Positions 26,401 to 34,009 of a DNA stretch of 64,000 nucleotides are shown here, in pieces. The DNA is taken from assembly GCA_040386335.1 (NCBI GenBank), contig JAZKFT010000046.1, positions 1-64,000 on the forward strand. Direction: 5' to 3'. The translations under genes were made by a program, and so were the position numbers. Position 1 is the first letter of the stretch, and every line of letters starts with the position of its first letter. Origin of the DNA: JAZKFT01 sp040386335 (GTDB lineage Bacteria > Bacteroidota > Bacteroidia > Chitinophagales > Chitinophagaceae). The notes beneath the pieces were generated by a model that saw nothing but the letters and a program-made list of their open reading frames with translations, had not been told where the DNA came from and did no database searches.

Positions 26401-27115
26401 TAAACCAGAGGTTACCGGCATGATCAATGGCCATTGCCGCACATAAAACCGAATCTACCAGGCTCCAATGCATGGGATTGTAAGCCGGTGAATACAGTTC
26501 TCCATTTATAAAATCAATAAAATACTGCCCCTTTGCGGCACCCACCCACATACCATGCCTGAATGTATCCACCACAGAGGAAGCGCCGATGATAAACTGT
26601 GAGTTTAGCAGCGAAGCCTTCGGATAAATTGCGGACACCGGTACAATCTTGTCGTCTTTATATACAAACAACCCCACCTGGGTGGCTATCCACAAGCGTC
26701 CCTGGTTGTCTTTCCAGAGCTTTTCAATATTAGGATTGGGGACCGCAACATTCTTTTCATTTAATATAGTTATGGGTTCAAAGACACCTGAAACTTTATG
26801 ATAGGAAAACAATCCACCACGGCTGGCTATCCAGATTTTATCAGGTCCGTTGCCGGCGATGCCGGTAATGAACTCGTTAGAGAGTCCCGGGAATTTTTTA
26901 TTGATGCGGTTATATACCTTAAAGTTGCTGCCATCGTAACGGCAGAGCCCCATGGTGGTGCCGAACCACATAAACCCTTCTGTGTCTTTATACACGCATA
27001 TTACTTCCTTCCCGATAAGACCATCTTTAGCCTGGAGGTTATTGAAAACAAACTGGGCATCCGGCAGCAACGGAAACAGGTAAATAAAAGCCAGTAAAAT
27101 AAGGCGTTGTCTCAT
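23489..27115 (-). CDS. Ligand-binding propeller / GAF / LytS-type histidine kinase
   Basis: 1208 aa. After a signal peptide (MRQRLILLAFIYLFPLLPDA) come many Reg_prop beta-propeller strands over residues 25-690 (YKDTEGFMWFGTTMGLCRYD, DNQGRLWIATQVGLFVY), a Y_Y_Y domain near 715-785, one membrane helix (WWFIGILALLAAFAVWRFYI), and a cytoplasmic GAF domain near 820-980 (GLVGTVAATGKPLLIAD). The His_kinase domain carries phospho-accepting His1006 in QMNPHFVFNCLNSIQ, and the ATPase domain has PYVENALWHGL and DNGIGRKKA. The inserted GAF module between membrane and kinase is uncommon in this class. It is the first gene of a two-gene operon with the LytTR regulator. Confidence 0.92.
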   Translation of the reverse strand: MRQRLILLAFIYLFPLLPDAQFVFNNLQAKDGLIGKEVICVYKDTEGFMWFGTTMGLCRYDGSNFKVYNRINKKFPGLSNEFITGIAGNGPDKIWIASRGGLFSYHKVSGVFEPITILNEKNVAVPNPNIEKLWKDNQGRLWIATQVGLFVYKDDKIVPVSAIYPKASLLNSQFIIGASSVVDTFRHGMWVGAAKGQYFIDFINGELYSPAYNPMHWSLVDSVLCAAMAIDHAGNLWFTKLGHYLARLNFKTNSIDEDYSYINTPDRKLTAHSYRLSVDSKNRLWSSNWSGKIFVREPGGKFIILPDESPTTYKLPIGMFHEAYEDSEHNIWIAGANGVSKLSPEHFLKTIVELPENMATPGGAATQINNFTQAGHNTWWACKDDGLYLWNEQTGDIKRYATPGVEAKQTRFFDIQYINGKWWCSTGDGIQIFDSATARFSTFKYYPKGHEIKNRSVMWIRKDRKNMIWFAAWGDAVYRFDPVTNKCIRFDESTISDSSFGPTNSLFMLEAADGKIWLSYGYQGVRIFDQTTGRFSKPGTNTFTRETLGNQVLLKVIEDKQHNKWVATKIQGLLKLNSEGNIIDSITTDNGLTVPYVSDVLMDEAGMLWATTSDGLHYIDPKTKAVSKLNLDLGLPSHDPSGAMITAGGKLYGSMVHRIAVIDLSAVGKFSSPSAPIISGISVFEKEVPIAPVDPSLKLNYDQNFFTIEFSSPNHRDIISMQYAYRLKGFDKDWVYCGRRQTAAYTNVPNGNYTFSVKCTDANGQWIEKETVVHITIDPPFWKTWWFIGILALLAAFAVWRFYILSLKRKQKGYIDKTIDYFANSVYGQNSVNEICWDIARNCISQLHFEDCVVYLLDEERKVMVQKAAFGPKNPKGHEIDNPLEIPLGKGLVGTVAATGKPLLIADTTKDERYIVDDERRMSEIAVPILHDGQVIGVIDSEHRQKNFFNADHLKALSTIASISSNKIAEAKAEALARENEIKLLEINKLLAESQLMALRAQMNPHFVFNCLNSIQECIVTQKYGEASNYLNKFSKLFRMVLNNSGQDLVTIDSEKETLELYLALEAMRFEKSFSYTFEVDEELETDEILIPSMLLQPYVENALWHGLMHKDGERTLAVSFTRMSEDVFECVIDDNGIGRKKALEIKEQQSKTKRHESKGMRISKDRLDLLELQGNHAQINIVDKYNEEGIAIGTKVIIELSTFLKTH

Positions 27116-27386
27116 GTACGATTGGTGGGTGCTGCGGTTAAGATATAAATATTGGCCACAACCGTCAAAACAGCCAAAGCAATTTTCCTGCGGCGAATAT
27201 GATTTAATTAACGGCGGTCTTCATTTTTTTGGTGAGAATGTTTTTTGCATGCTTGTTGCCTTTAAGAACCAATACCCTCGCCTTTGGTTTACCTGTATCC
27301 ACCGTTTATTCATTGTATTTTGTATGGGGTAGTGTGAGTATAAAATTTGCCTTGTTAAATCAACATCTCAAAAAAAATCACACCCC

Positions 27387-29567
27387 ATGAAAAAATTATT
27401 CTTTCTGGCCATAGCTGCCACCAATGTATTGATATGCATAGCGCAGGGCCGTGTAGGCATTAACACCAATTTCCCCCATGCCAAAGCTGCTTTCGAAATT
27501 GTGTCAGCAGATAAAGGCATTATGATCCCGAGGATTACAGCAGCCTCAAAAACAATGATGTTTCCCCTGCCCGACGCCACAGCGAAAGGTCTCCTGGTGT
27601 ACCAAAGCGATGGTGTGCAGGGGTTTTATTTTTACGATGGCAATGCCTGGAATTTTTTGAATAATGGTGGTGTTCAATCGTCAATGTGGGCTGCGAATGG
27701 TAACCATATTTATAACACCAACAGTGGCAATACCGGTATTGGCAAAAGCAACCCTTCAGAAAAGCTGGATGTTTCAGGCCATATCAATATTGGCGCCGAC
27801 AGCAGCTATAAGATTGGCGGTGTTTCTATTGTGAGAACCCTGTTGGCCAACAACAATTTATACTTCGGAAAAGATGCAGCGCAAAACAGCAACGCCGGTA
27901 CACAAAATGTCTTTCTAGGTAATGCAACCGGGGTGGACAATAGCGGAGGCAACAACACTTTCCTGGGCCACACTGCAGGCAATAAAAATACCAGCGGTTA
28001 TTCAAACCTGTTTGCGGGAACTTTTGCCGGAATTGAAAATCTTACCGGGTTTCAGAATACGATATTGGGGGTTAATGCCGGCGCGCTGGCTGCTGCAGGA
28101 AACAACAACGTAATGGTGGGGGCAGCGTCCGGGTACAATAATACCGGGGTACAAAATACTTTTGTTGGCTCCTACAGCGGGTTCGGTAATACCACGGGTG
28201 TAAACAACGTCGTTATGGGGCACAAGACCGGCTACAATAATAAGTCGGCCCACGAAAATGTATTGATCGGGCACCGGGCAGGGTTCATGGATTCCACAGG
28301 AGGAAAAAATGTAATGATTGGCTACGATGCCGGCCTCAACAGCAATGCAGCCGAGGCAGTGTTCGTGGGCAACCAGGCAGGCGGCAACGCTGTAAATGGT
28401 GTAAACAGTACTTTTATCGGTACCCTTAGCGGCAACAAAAACCTGGGAGACGACAATACTTTTATGGGTTACAGATCTGGTGAAGCAAATTCTTTTGGTT
28501 ATAATAACACAGCCCTCGGATCCTTTGCAGGAACACTTAACGACTCCGGTTATTTGAATGTTATGGTTGGTACGTCTGCCGGGTATAACAGCAAGGGTGG
28601 CAACAGTAATAATTTTTTAGGCTACCAGGCTGGCTTTAGTAACCGGGGAGATAAGAACACATTTATCGGAACGGTTGCAGGCCGGGCCAATACTACCGGC
28701 AGCAATAATACCTTTATCGGAACGGGTGCCGGCGAACTTTCAGCCACTTCCAACGGATCAGTGGCAATCGGTAAAGATGCCGGTCGTAGTGTATCTGGTA
28801 TCAGCAATACTTTTATTGGTACAATGACTGGTTTTAAAAATACGAGTGGAATAGAGAATATTGCACTCGGCTATGCGGCAGCTTATAACAACACCTTTGG
28901 GAATGCCAATATTTCTATCGGTCATTTAGCCGGCTATTCAATGGTCATCGGAAACCACAACACTTTCCTGGGGTATAAGGCAGGGAAAAATTTCACCACC
29001 GGTACCTACAACACCATGATCGGGGATGAAGCAACAGTAGCCAATCATTCAGATAGCGTTACTGTTATTGGCGCTGGTGCTTACGCTCAGGGAAATAATA
29101 TTGTTGTGATAGGTGATACACTATTTGCCTCGGGAATTGGCATTAAAGATCCGTCACCCAAGCAAAACACTTTTTCAGTTAATACCCGAATGGTCTATCC
29201 GTACGAGGAATATGTGGAAGGCAATAACCATCCGGAAGCATTTTACAATCACCTGGCTTATAGTAACCCCATTATCTATGAAGATTGGATACAGATAGAT
29301 CCATCCAAAAAAACATTTTACAGAATATATGCCAATACCAAGCGGAGCCTGGTGATACCGGCAAATCTCAATTCAGGGAAAAGTTATCAGTCGGAACTGG
29401 GCCAGATTATCTATATCATGGTCATGTTTGGAAGCAAGGATATCAGGTTGCATTATGGAGATACCGGCCTCGAATGGAATTCCTATCTCGCCCCCAAACA
29501 AACAACTGCCCATTCAGGAGAAATTCTGCAGTTTATGTACGATGGCTACTATTGGCGCCAACTGTGA
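27387..29567 (+). CDS. Exported protein with about 20 NTFxGxxAG repeats
   Basis: 726 aa with a signal peptide (MKKLFFLAIAATNVLICIAQ). Residues 20-110 resemble the start of Bacteroidota tail-fibre-like proteins (GRVGINTNFPHAKAAFEI, GLLVYQSDGVQGFYFYDG). From about 150 to 580 there are tandem units of 21-24 residues built on NNTF(L/I)GxxAGxxNTxG, recalling the head repeats of YadA-type trimeric adhesins and predicting a beta-roll. The last 130 residues are a separate, non-repetitive domain ending FMYDGYYWRQL. There is no membrane anchor, S74 peptidase or Por-type sorting domain that I can recognise. Probably secreted or surface associated. Confidence 0.75.
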   Translation: MKKLFFLAIAATNVLICIAQGRVGINTNFPHAKAAFEIVSADKGIMIPRITAASKTMMFPLPDATAKGLLVYQSDGVQGFYFYDGNAWNFLNNGGVQSSMWAANGNHIYNTNSGNTGIGKSNPSEKLDVSGHINIGADSSYKIGGVSIVRTLLANNNLYFGKDAAQNSNAGTQNVFLGNATGVDNSGGNNTFLGHTAGNKNTSGYSNLFAGTFAGIENLTGFQNTILGVNAGALAAAGNNNVMVGAASGYNNTGVQNTFVGSYSGFGNTTGVNNVVMGHKTGYNNKSAHENVLIGHRAGFMDSTGGKNVMIGYDAGLNSNAAEAVFVGNQAGGNAVNGVNSTFIGTLSGNKNLGDDNTFMGYRSGEANSFGYNNTALGSFAGTLNDSGYLNVMVGTSAGYNSKGGNSNNFLGYQAGFSNRGDKNTFIGTVAGRANTTGSNNTFIGTGAGELSATSNGSVAIGKDAGRSVSGISNTFIGTMTGFKNTSGIENIALGYAAAYNNTFGNANISIGHLAGYSMVIGNHNTFLGYKAGKNFTTGTYNTMIGDEATVANHSDSVTVIGAGAYAQGNNIVVIGDTLFASGIGIKDPSPKQNTFSVNTRMVYPYEEYVEGNNHPEAFYNHLAYSNPIIYEDWIQIDPSKKTFYRIYANTKRSLVIPANLNSGKSYQSELGQIIYIMVMFGSKDIRLHYGDTGLEWNSYLAPKQTTAHSGEILQFMYDGYYWRQL

Positions 29568-29593
29568 TAAAACCAATCTTACGTCTGCACAGG

Positions 29594-29719
29594 CCAATAA
29601 GTTGAATGGTAAAAGATTTTACAGTTCATCTTATTGGTCTTCGTTATTTGGCAACCGTTGCCCGCGATTGTTTTAAAAACTCCTGGTCGCTGTAAAGGAT
29701 TTTACCATTAAATTGTTGG
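29594..29719. repeat. Imperfect 30-nt inverted repeat between genes
   Basis: 29594-29624 (CCAATAAG...AATGGTAAAAG...TTTACAG) and 29690-29719 (CTGTAAAGGATTTTACCATT onward to TTGTTGG) are inverted copies with several mismatches, separated by about 65 nt. The element fills most of the gap between the repeat protein and the GMC oxidoreductase gene. It may act as a terminator or be a remnant of a small palindromic element. Confidence 0.5.
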
Positions 29720-29770
29720 GTCAAAATAGAGGTGCCACCTTATTTCAGTTCAAACAATAAAAATCGCCAT

Positions 29771-31510
29771 ATGGGAGGAACATTGCAAATTAAGAAACAG
29801 GCTAAAAAATACGATGCGGTTATTGTCGGTTCAGGTGCGGGTGGGGGCATGGCTGCGTATGTATTGGCCAAAGCCGGGCTAAAGGTTTGCCTGCTGGAAG
29901 CCGGCCCCGACTACGATCCGGCCAAACATTCCTCGCAATTAAAAAATCCATGGGAATCCCCACGTCGCGGTGCCAGCACCAAATTCCGGCCCTTTGGTGA
30001 TTTTGATGCCTGTTATTGGGGATGGGAAATAGATGGTGAACCGTATACCCATGCTGAAGGCACCACGTGGGAGTGGTGGCGGGCCAGGATGTTGGGTGGG
30101 CGCACCAACCATTGGGGCAGGATATCGCTACGCTTTGGCCCAAAAGATTTTAAACGAAGAAGTATTGATGGTCTCGGCGACGACTGGCCCATCGGCTACG
30201 AAGACATAAAGCCCTATTACGATAAAATTGATGAACTCATTGGTGTGTTTGGTAGCAATGAAGGTTTGGAAAATGACCCGGATGGTATTTTTTTACCGCC
30301 ACCAAAGCCAAGGCTTCATGAAATGTTTATTAAGAAGGCAGGAGCTGGAATGAACATACCGGTGATACCTTCCCGGTTATCCATCCTCACCAAACAAATC
30401 AACAAAGAACGCGGTGCCTGTTTTTATTGTGCCCAGTGCGGAAGGGCCTGTAAAGTATATGCCGATTTTTCTTCCTCATCTGTATTGATAAAACCGGCAT
30501 CAGCTACCGGCAACCTGGATATCGTCACCAATGCCATGGCCCGCGAAGTGCTGACTAATAAAGACGGGCTGGCCACTGGCGTATCGTATGTAAACAAAAC
30601 GGACATGCAGGAATACCAGGTGGAAGGCCGGGTGGTGATACTGGCCGCTAGTGCCTGCGAAAGTGCCCGGCTGATGCTGAACTCTGTTTCCACCAGGCAC
30701 CCGAACGGGTTGGCAAACAGCAGTAATGTGGTCGGTAAATACCTGCATGATTCAACCGGTGCGGCTTTGGGTGGTGTGTTGCCACAATTGTTTGGCCGTA
30801 AGCGTTACAACGAAGATGGGGTAGGTGGAATGCACGTGTATACCCCCTGGTGGCTGGATAATAAAAAGCTCGATTTTCCAAGAGGCTATCATATAGAATA
30901 TTGGGGTGGTTTTGGCCAACCGGCTTATGGTTTTGGTTTTGATATACAAGACCAAAACGGTACATACCAGATCAATGGAAAAACCAAGGAAGCCGGTGGT
31001 TATGGAGTGTCGTTAAAGGAAGACTATCGCTACCTGTACGGTGCACGGGTAGGAATGGCTGGTCGTGGCGAAAGCATTGCGCTGGAAACCAACTATTGTG
31101 AGATAGATCCCACGGTTGTAGATAAATACGGCATCCCGGTTTTGAGGTTCAACACCAAAAACAGTGACTACGAGATTAAGCAGGCCAAGCATATGAAGGA
31201 TACTTTCCGGGAAATGATGCACAATATGGGCGCTGTAATTACATGGGGCGACGAGCCCAATGAAAAAGACCATGGGCTGGCCAATCCTGGCAATATTATC
31301 CACGAAGCCGGAACGGTACGAATGGGCAATGATCCTAAAAAATCGGCGCTTAATAAATGGAGCCAGGCGCACGATTGTAAAAATTTATTTTGTGTGGATG
31401 GCGGCCAGTTTGTATCGCAAGCGGATAAGAATATTACCTGGACCATTCTGGCCTTATCGATGCGGGCAAGTGAATATATTGTTGACCAACTGAAGAAGCA
31501 GAATTTGTAA
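29771..31510 (+). CDS. GMC-family FAD-dependent oxidoreductase
   Basis: 579 aa from the ATG at 29771; the frame can also be read from a GTG at 29732. The FAD-binding Rossmann motif is at residues 20-25 (GSGAGG), then LLEAGPDYD, and the N-terminal GMC signature MLGGRTNHWGR. A Cys-rich loop CFYCAQCGRACK lies near residue 220. The C-terminal GMC block HEAGTVRMGNDP...FVSQADKNITW includes the catalytic His region. It belongs with the large subunits of gluconate-2-dehydrogenase-like enzymes oxidising sugars or alcohols. The next gene encodes the small subunit. Confidence 0.9.
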   Translation: MGGTLQIKKQAKKYDAVIVGSGAGGGMAAYVLAKAGLKVCLLEAGPDYDPAKHSSQLKNPWESPRRGASTKFRPFGDFDACYWGWEIDGEPYTHAEGTTWEWWRARMLGGRTNHWGRISLRFGPKDFKRRSIDGLGDDWPIGYEDIKPYYDKIDELIGVFGSNEGLENDPDGIFLPPPKPRLHEMFIKKAGAGMNIPVIPSRLSILTKQINKERGACFYCAQCGRACKVYADFSSSSVLIKPASATGNLDIVTNAMAREVLTNKDGLATGVSYVNKTDMQEYQVEGRVVILAASACESARLMLNSVSTRHPNGLANSSNVVGKYLHDSTGAALGGVLPQLFGRKRYNEDGVGGMHVYTPWWLDNKKLDFPRGYHIEYWGGFGQPAYGFGFDIQDQNGTYQINGKTKEAGGYGVSLKEDYRYLYGARVGMAGRGESIALETNYCEIDPTVVDKYGIPVLRFNTKNSDYEIKQAKHMKDTFREMMHNMGAVITWGDEPNEKDHGLANPGNIIHEAGTVRMGNDPKKSALNKWSQAHDCKNLFCVDGGQFVSQADKNITWTILALSMRASEYIVDQLKKQNL

Positions 31511-31519
31511 AACAAACAG

Positions 31520-31655
31520 TAATGAGGAATGAGTAATGAGTGGCGTGCAATTAAAATTCCGGGTGCATAACGCTTCTCCCATACTCATTATTCATAACCC
31601 ATAATTGATAACTCATAACTGATAACTGATAACTCATTATTCATAACTCATTATT
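31520..31655. repeat. Self-complementary array (ACTCATAACTGAT words)
   Basis: Ten bases after the oxidoreductase stop comes TAATGAGGAATGAGTAATGA (31520-31539). Then, from 31582 to the ATG of the next gene, repeated complementary words occur: ACTCATTATTCATAACCC, ATAATTGATAACTCATAACT, GATAACTGATAACTCATTAT. It sits inside an apparent operon, between the large and small subunit genes, so it is unlikely to be a full terminator. The array reaches directly to the start codon and must include the ribosome-binding region. Confidence 0.8.
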
Positions 31656-32312
31656 ATGGACAGACGTAAATCCATTAAAGCACTCATTATAGGCACTGCC
31701 TCTTCTGGCGTGCTGATAGAAGCATGTAAAACAGCAGATGACAAAAAGGTGGCGGCCAATACAGCAACCGCACCGGACGAAGCAGACAGGATGGAAGAAG
31801 AAAAACTGGTCAATAAAAAACTGAAGGATGAGAAGTTTTTTACGCCCGAAGAAATGGCGACCATTGCCATATTGGCCGATATCATTATACCAAAAGATGC
31901 AACCAGTGGCAGCGCTACCGATGCCAAAGTGCCCGACTTTATTGAGTTTATTGTTAAGGATATGCCCCGGCACCAAACACCGATGCGGGGTGGCCTGCGC
32001 TGGCTGGATATGCAATCGCTCACCCGTTTTGAAAAACCTTTTGCTGATATCAGCGAAAAACAGCGACTGGAAATAGTGGACGAAATAGCCTATCCTAAAA
32101 AAGCAAAGCCAGCCATGAAACAGGGTGTTGCATTCTTCACGTTAATACGGAACCTCGTCGCCACCGGTTTCTATACTTCTGAAATTGGCATTAAAGATAT
32201 CGGCTATATGGGCAACGTGCCCAACCAGTGGAACGGTGTGCCGGACGATGTATTGAAGCAATATGGGATGGCTTATTCGGAGAAGGAATTGAAGGAGTGT
32301 ATGAGTTATTAG
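31656..32312 (+). CDS. Gluconate 2-dehydrogenase subunit 3 family protein
   Basis: 218 aa. The N-terminus MDRRKSIKALIIGTASSGVL followed by IEAC has the shape of a Tat-type or lipoprotein signal. The family core is FFTPEEMATIAILADIIIPK, then the conserved VPDFIEFIVKDMP, GGLRWLDMQS and FFTLIRNLVATGFYTSEIG. It is the small subunit that accompanies GMC oxidoreductases and helps export or assembly of the membrane-bound dehydrogenase. It lies 146 nt after the large subunit gene, the gap filled by a repeat array. Confidence 0.88.
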   Translation: MDRRKSIKALIIGTASSGVLIEACKTADDKKVAANTATAPDEADRMEEEKLVNKKLKDEKFFTPEEMATIAILADIIIPKDATSGSATDAKVPDFIEFIVKDMPRHQTPMRGGLRWLDMQSLTRFEKPFADISEKQRLEIVDEIAYPKKAKPAMKQGVAFFTLIRNLVATGFYTSEIGIKDIGYMGNVPNQWNGVPDDVLKQYGMAYSEKELKECMSY

Positions 32313-32366
32313 GAAAAGTAAAGCGGTGAAAGTTTGAAGTTGGTTTGAGAAGCGGCCAGTTTTAAG

Positions 32367-32423
32367 AAAAGTATCGGCAAGGCACAGGAAGCCAGTACCC
32401 ATAACCAACGCCTCGTTGCTGCG
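32367..32423 (+). repeat. 57-nt interspersed repeat, copy 1
   Basis: AAGTATCGGCAAGGCACAGG, then AAGCCAGTACCC, ACCAACGCCTCGTTGCTGCG. It shares GGCACAGGAAG and the later ACGCCTCRTT block, at the same distance, with copies at 33121-33177 and 33882-33936. It is the most diverged copy. It is intergenic, before the hicB promoter. Confidence 0.65.
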
Positions 32424-32554
32424 AAAATGAAGTGTTTGTAGTGTATTCAATTTTCCTGTTCCGCTCGATGTAAGAATTTTAAGAAAGCATCCAATTTAAA
32501 AGGAGCTTAATTTTTAAGCAAACTGCGCCTGCATTAGTTTCTAAAACCTTCCAT

Positions 32555-32562
32555 TATCTTTA
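32555..32562 (+). promoter_or_regulatory. Probable -7 element of hicBA
   Basis: TATCTTTA is one base from the TAnnTTTG consensus and lies 6 nt before the hicB ATG. If used, the transcript would be leaderless or nearly so. The call rests on this short match only. Confidence 0.3.
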
Positions 32563-32567
32563 CTCCC

Positions 32568-32777
32568 ATGAAAGAGATAACTTTTTTAGTACACGAGGCT
32601 GAAGAAGGCGGTTATTATGCGGAGGCCGTAGGTACAGGAATTTTCGCCGAAGGTGATACTGTGGCAGAACTAAAGCAAAATATTAAGGGTGGGATTGATT
32701 GCCATTTTGAAAATAAAGATGAGGCACCCTCTTTTGCACATCTTCATTTTGTAAAGGATGAAATAATGGCTTTATGA
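32568..32777 (+). CDS. hicB: HicB-like antitoxin
   Basis: 69 aa. The sequence is a partial-RNase-H-fold HicB domain (ITFLVHEAEEGGYYAEAVGT, GIFAEGDTVAELKQNIKGG) with no DNA-binding extension, so it is a short-form antitoxin. Its stop overlaps the toxin start by 4 nt (ATGA at 32774). The order antitoxin then toxin is the reverse of the classical hicAB operon. HicB neutralises the HicA mRNA interferase. Confidence 0.8.
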   Translation: MKEITFLVHEAEEGGYYAEAVGTGIFAEGDTVAELKQNIKGGIDCHFENKDEAPSFAHLHFVKDEIMAL

Positions 32778-33016
32778 AAACGCCGCGGGATATTTCGGGC
32801 AAAGCGATTATTAAGTGCCTGAGGGTATATGGTTATCAAATTGTCAGGCAGAATGGTAGCCACATAACAATAACAACCGAGCAAGCTGGAGAGCATCATT
32901 TAACTATACCCAACCATGATCCTATTAAAGTGGGGACAATAAACGGAATTATTTCCAGTGTGGCAACCCATTTTAATATTTCCAAAGAGCAGGTAATGCA
33001 AGAGTTATTTGGGTAA
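32774..33016 (+). CDS. hicA: HicA-type mRNA interferase toxin
   Basis: 80 aa with the double-stranded-RNA-binding-like HicA fold: MKTPRDISGKAIIKCLRVYG, then IVRQNGSHITI with catalytic His30, then LTIPNHDPIKVGTINGII. The toxin cleaves mRNA when HicB is lost. It is coupled to hicB by an ATGA overlap. Confidence 0.85.
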   Translation: MKTPRDISGKAIIKCLRVYGYQIVRQNGSHITITTEQAGEHHLTIPNHDPIKVGTINGIISSVATHFNISKEQVMQELFG

Positions 33017-33120
33017 CTCGCCGGCTTGTCTCATAAATCCTTCGACACTGGCGCATGCCTCCCGGCATGTGCTGGCAAATTACTTGATTTAGAAAATTGG
33101 CCATCACGAAATTCGTAGCC

Positions 33121-33177
33121 AAGTAACGCCCAGGCACAGGAAGACAACCCGCAAAGCCCACGCCTCATTCCTACGCC
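33121..33177 (+). repeat. 57-nt interspersed repeat, copy 2
   Basis: AAGTAACGCCCAGGCACAGG, then AAGACAACCCGCAAAGCCC and ACGCCTCATTCCTACGCC. It is about 85% similar by eye to copy 3. It lies between hicA and the convergent gene ending at 33211. Confidence 0.75.
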
Positions 33178-33210
33178 AATGAAACCCTGCCACAGATAAG
33201 TAAAGCGCAG

Positions 33211-33735
33211 TCAGGCTTGTGGAAACCCCGTATTACCCCTGCTGCTGCCCATCCTCGCCCAAGCCTCTTCAAAATCTACATACAAACTTTTGTGGTTGTT
33301 AGGGTCTACATACACTGTAAGATCAAGGTCGGGGCGGATGAGACTGTAATAGATGGGGTCAATACATTTTTTATAGGATGCGGGGAACTGTTCTCCAAGG
33401 CTGGTCTTGATATCCAGATCCAGTATCACCTGTGGGATACGATTTACCGTAAGGTTCGTCCGGCGCATCTGTAGTACACGGGCTTTGCCTTTGATGCCAT
33501 TGGCTTTCAGATCGGCTACTTTTTGAGCGGCGCGGCGGTAGAAGTATTTGATGGTTCCAAACAAGATAATCGGCCACACAATAAAAAAGCCACCCATGGC
33601 ATAGAAAAATTTATTGAGTGCAAAGCCATCATCTGTAAGTGAACCTGGCGCTGCAAAATAGCCGGCTACCAGCATGCCGACACCTACCAATGTAAATATG
33701 ACCTGTAGCAGGTTGAAGACGAAGTTATTCTTCAT
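33211..33735 (-). CDS. Membrane protein, DUF3592-like, uncharacterised
   Basis: 174 aa. Two N-terminal membrane helices (FNLLQVIFTLVGVGMLVAGY and FYAMGGFFIVWPIILFGTI) are followed by a basic linker and a soluble domain (ARVLQMRRTNLTVNRIPQVI, then LDLTVYVDPNNHKSLYVDF). The RTNLTVNRIPQV and VYVDPxN pattern matches the domain of the protein at 22061-22429. Function unknown. Confidence 0.65.
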   Translation of the reverse strand: MKNNFVFNLLQVIFTLVGVGMLVAGYFAAPGSLTDDGFALNKFFYAMGGFFIVWPIILFGTIKYFYRRAAQKVADLKANGIKGKARVLQMRRTNLTVNRIPQVILDLDIKTSLGEQFPASYKKCIDPIYYSLIRPDLDLTVYVDPNNHKSLYVDFEEAWARMGSSRGNTGFPQA

Positions 33736-33881
33736 GGCGGTATTTTCTTTCGCTTAAAATTACAATCTAAATTTATTCCAGCGCCAGGGTTTGTATTTGA
33801 CGGCATGGCAGCATCTTTCGCTGCTACCCCCGACCTTTGCCTGGTCATTACTCAATTTGTGACATCATCCGGTTCAAAAAC

Positions 33882-33936
33882 AAGTAACGGCCAGGCACAG
33901 GAAGCAACGCACAAGGCCCGCGCCTCATTCCGCCAG
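33882..33936 (+). repeat. 57-nt interspersed repeat, copy 3
   Basis: AAGTAACGGCCAGGCACAGG, then AAGCAACGCACAAGGCCC and GCGCCTCATTCCGCCAG. The conserved blocks GCCAGGCACAGGAAG and CGCCTCATTCC match copies 1 and 2. The three copies lie about 755 nt apart. The surrounding bases are not shared, so the unit is short and discrete. Confidence 0.75.
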
Positions 33937-33961
33937 TAACAAGCAAGAAAGCCAGAAACAA

Positions 33962-33990
33962 AAAACGGGGCTGCGGGCCCCGTTTTCAAT
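33962..33990 (-). terminator. Terminator of the aldehyde dehydrogenase gene
   Basis: AAAACGGGG and CCCCGTTTT form a 9-bp stem with a 7-nt loop, 20 nt beyond the stop of the minus-strand gene at 34010. On that strand the stem runs into a T-rich tail. Confidence 0.75.
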
Positions 33991-34009
33991 AGCATGCTTT
34001 TCTTATTAT

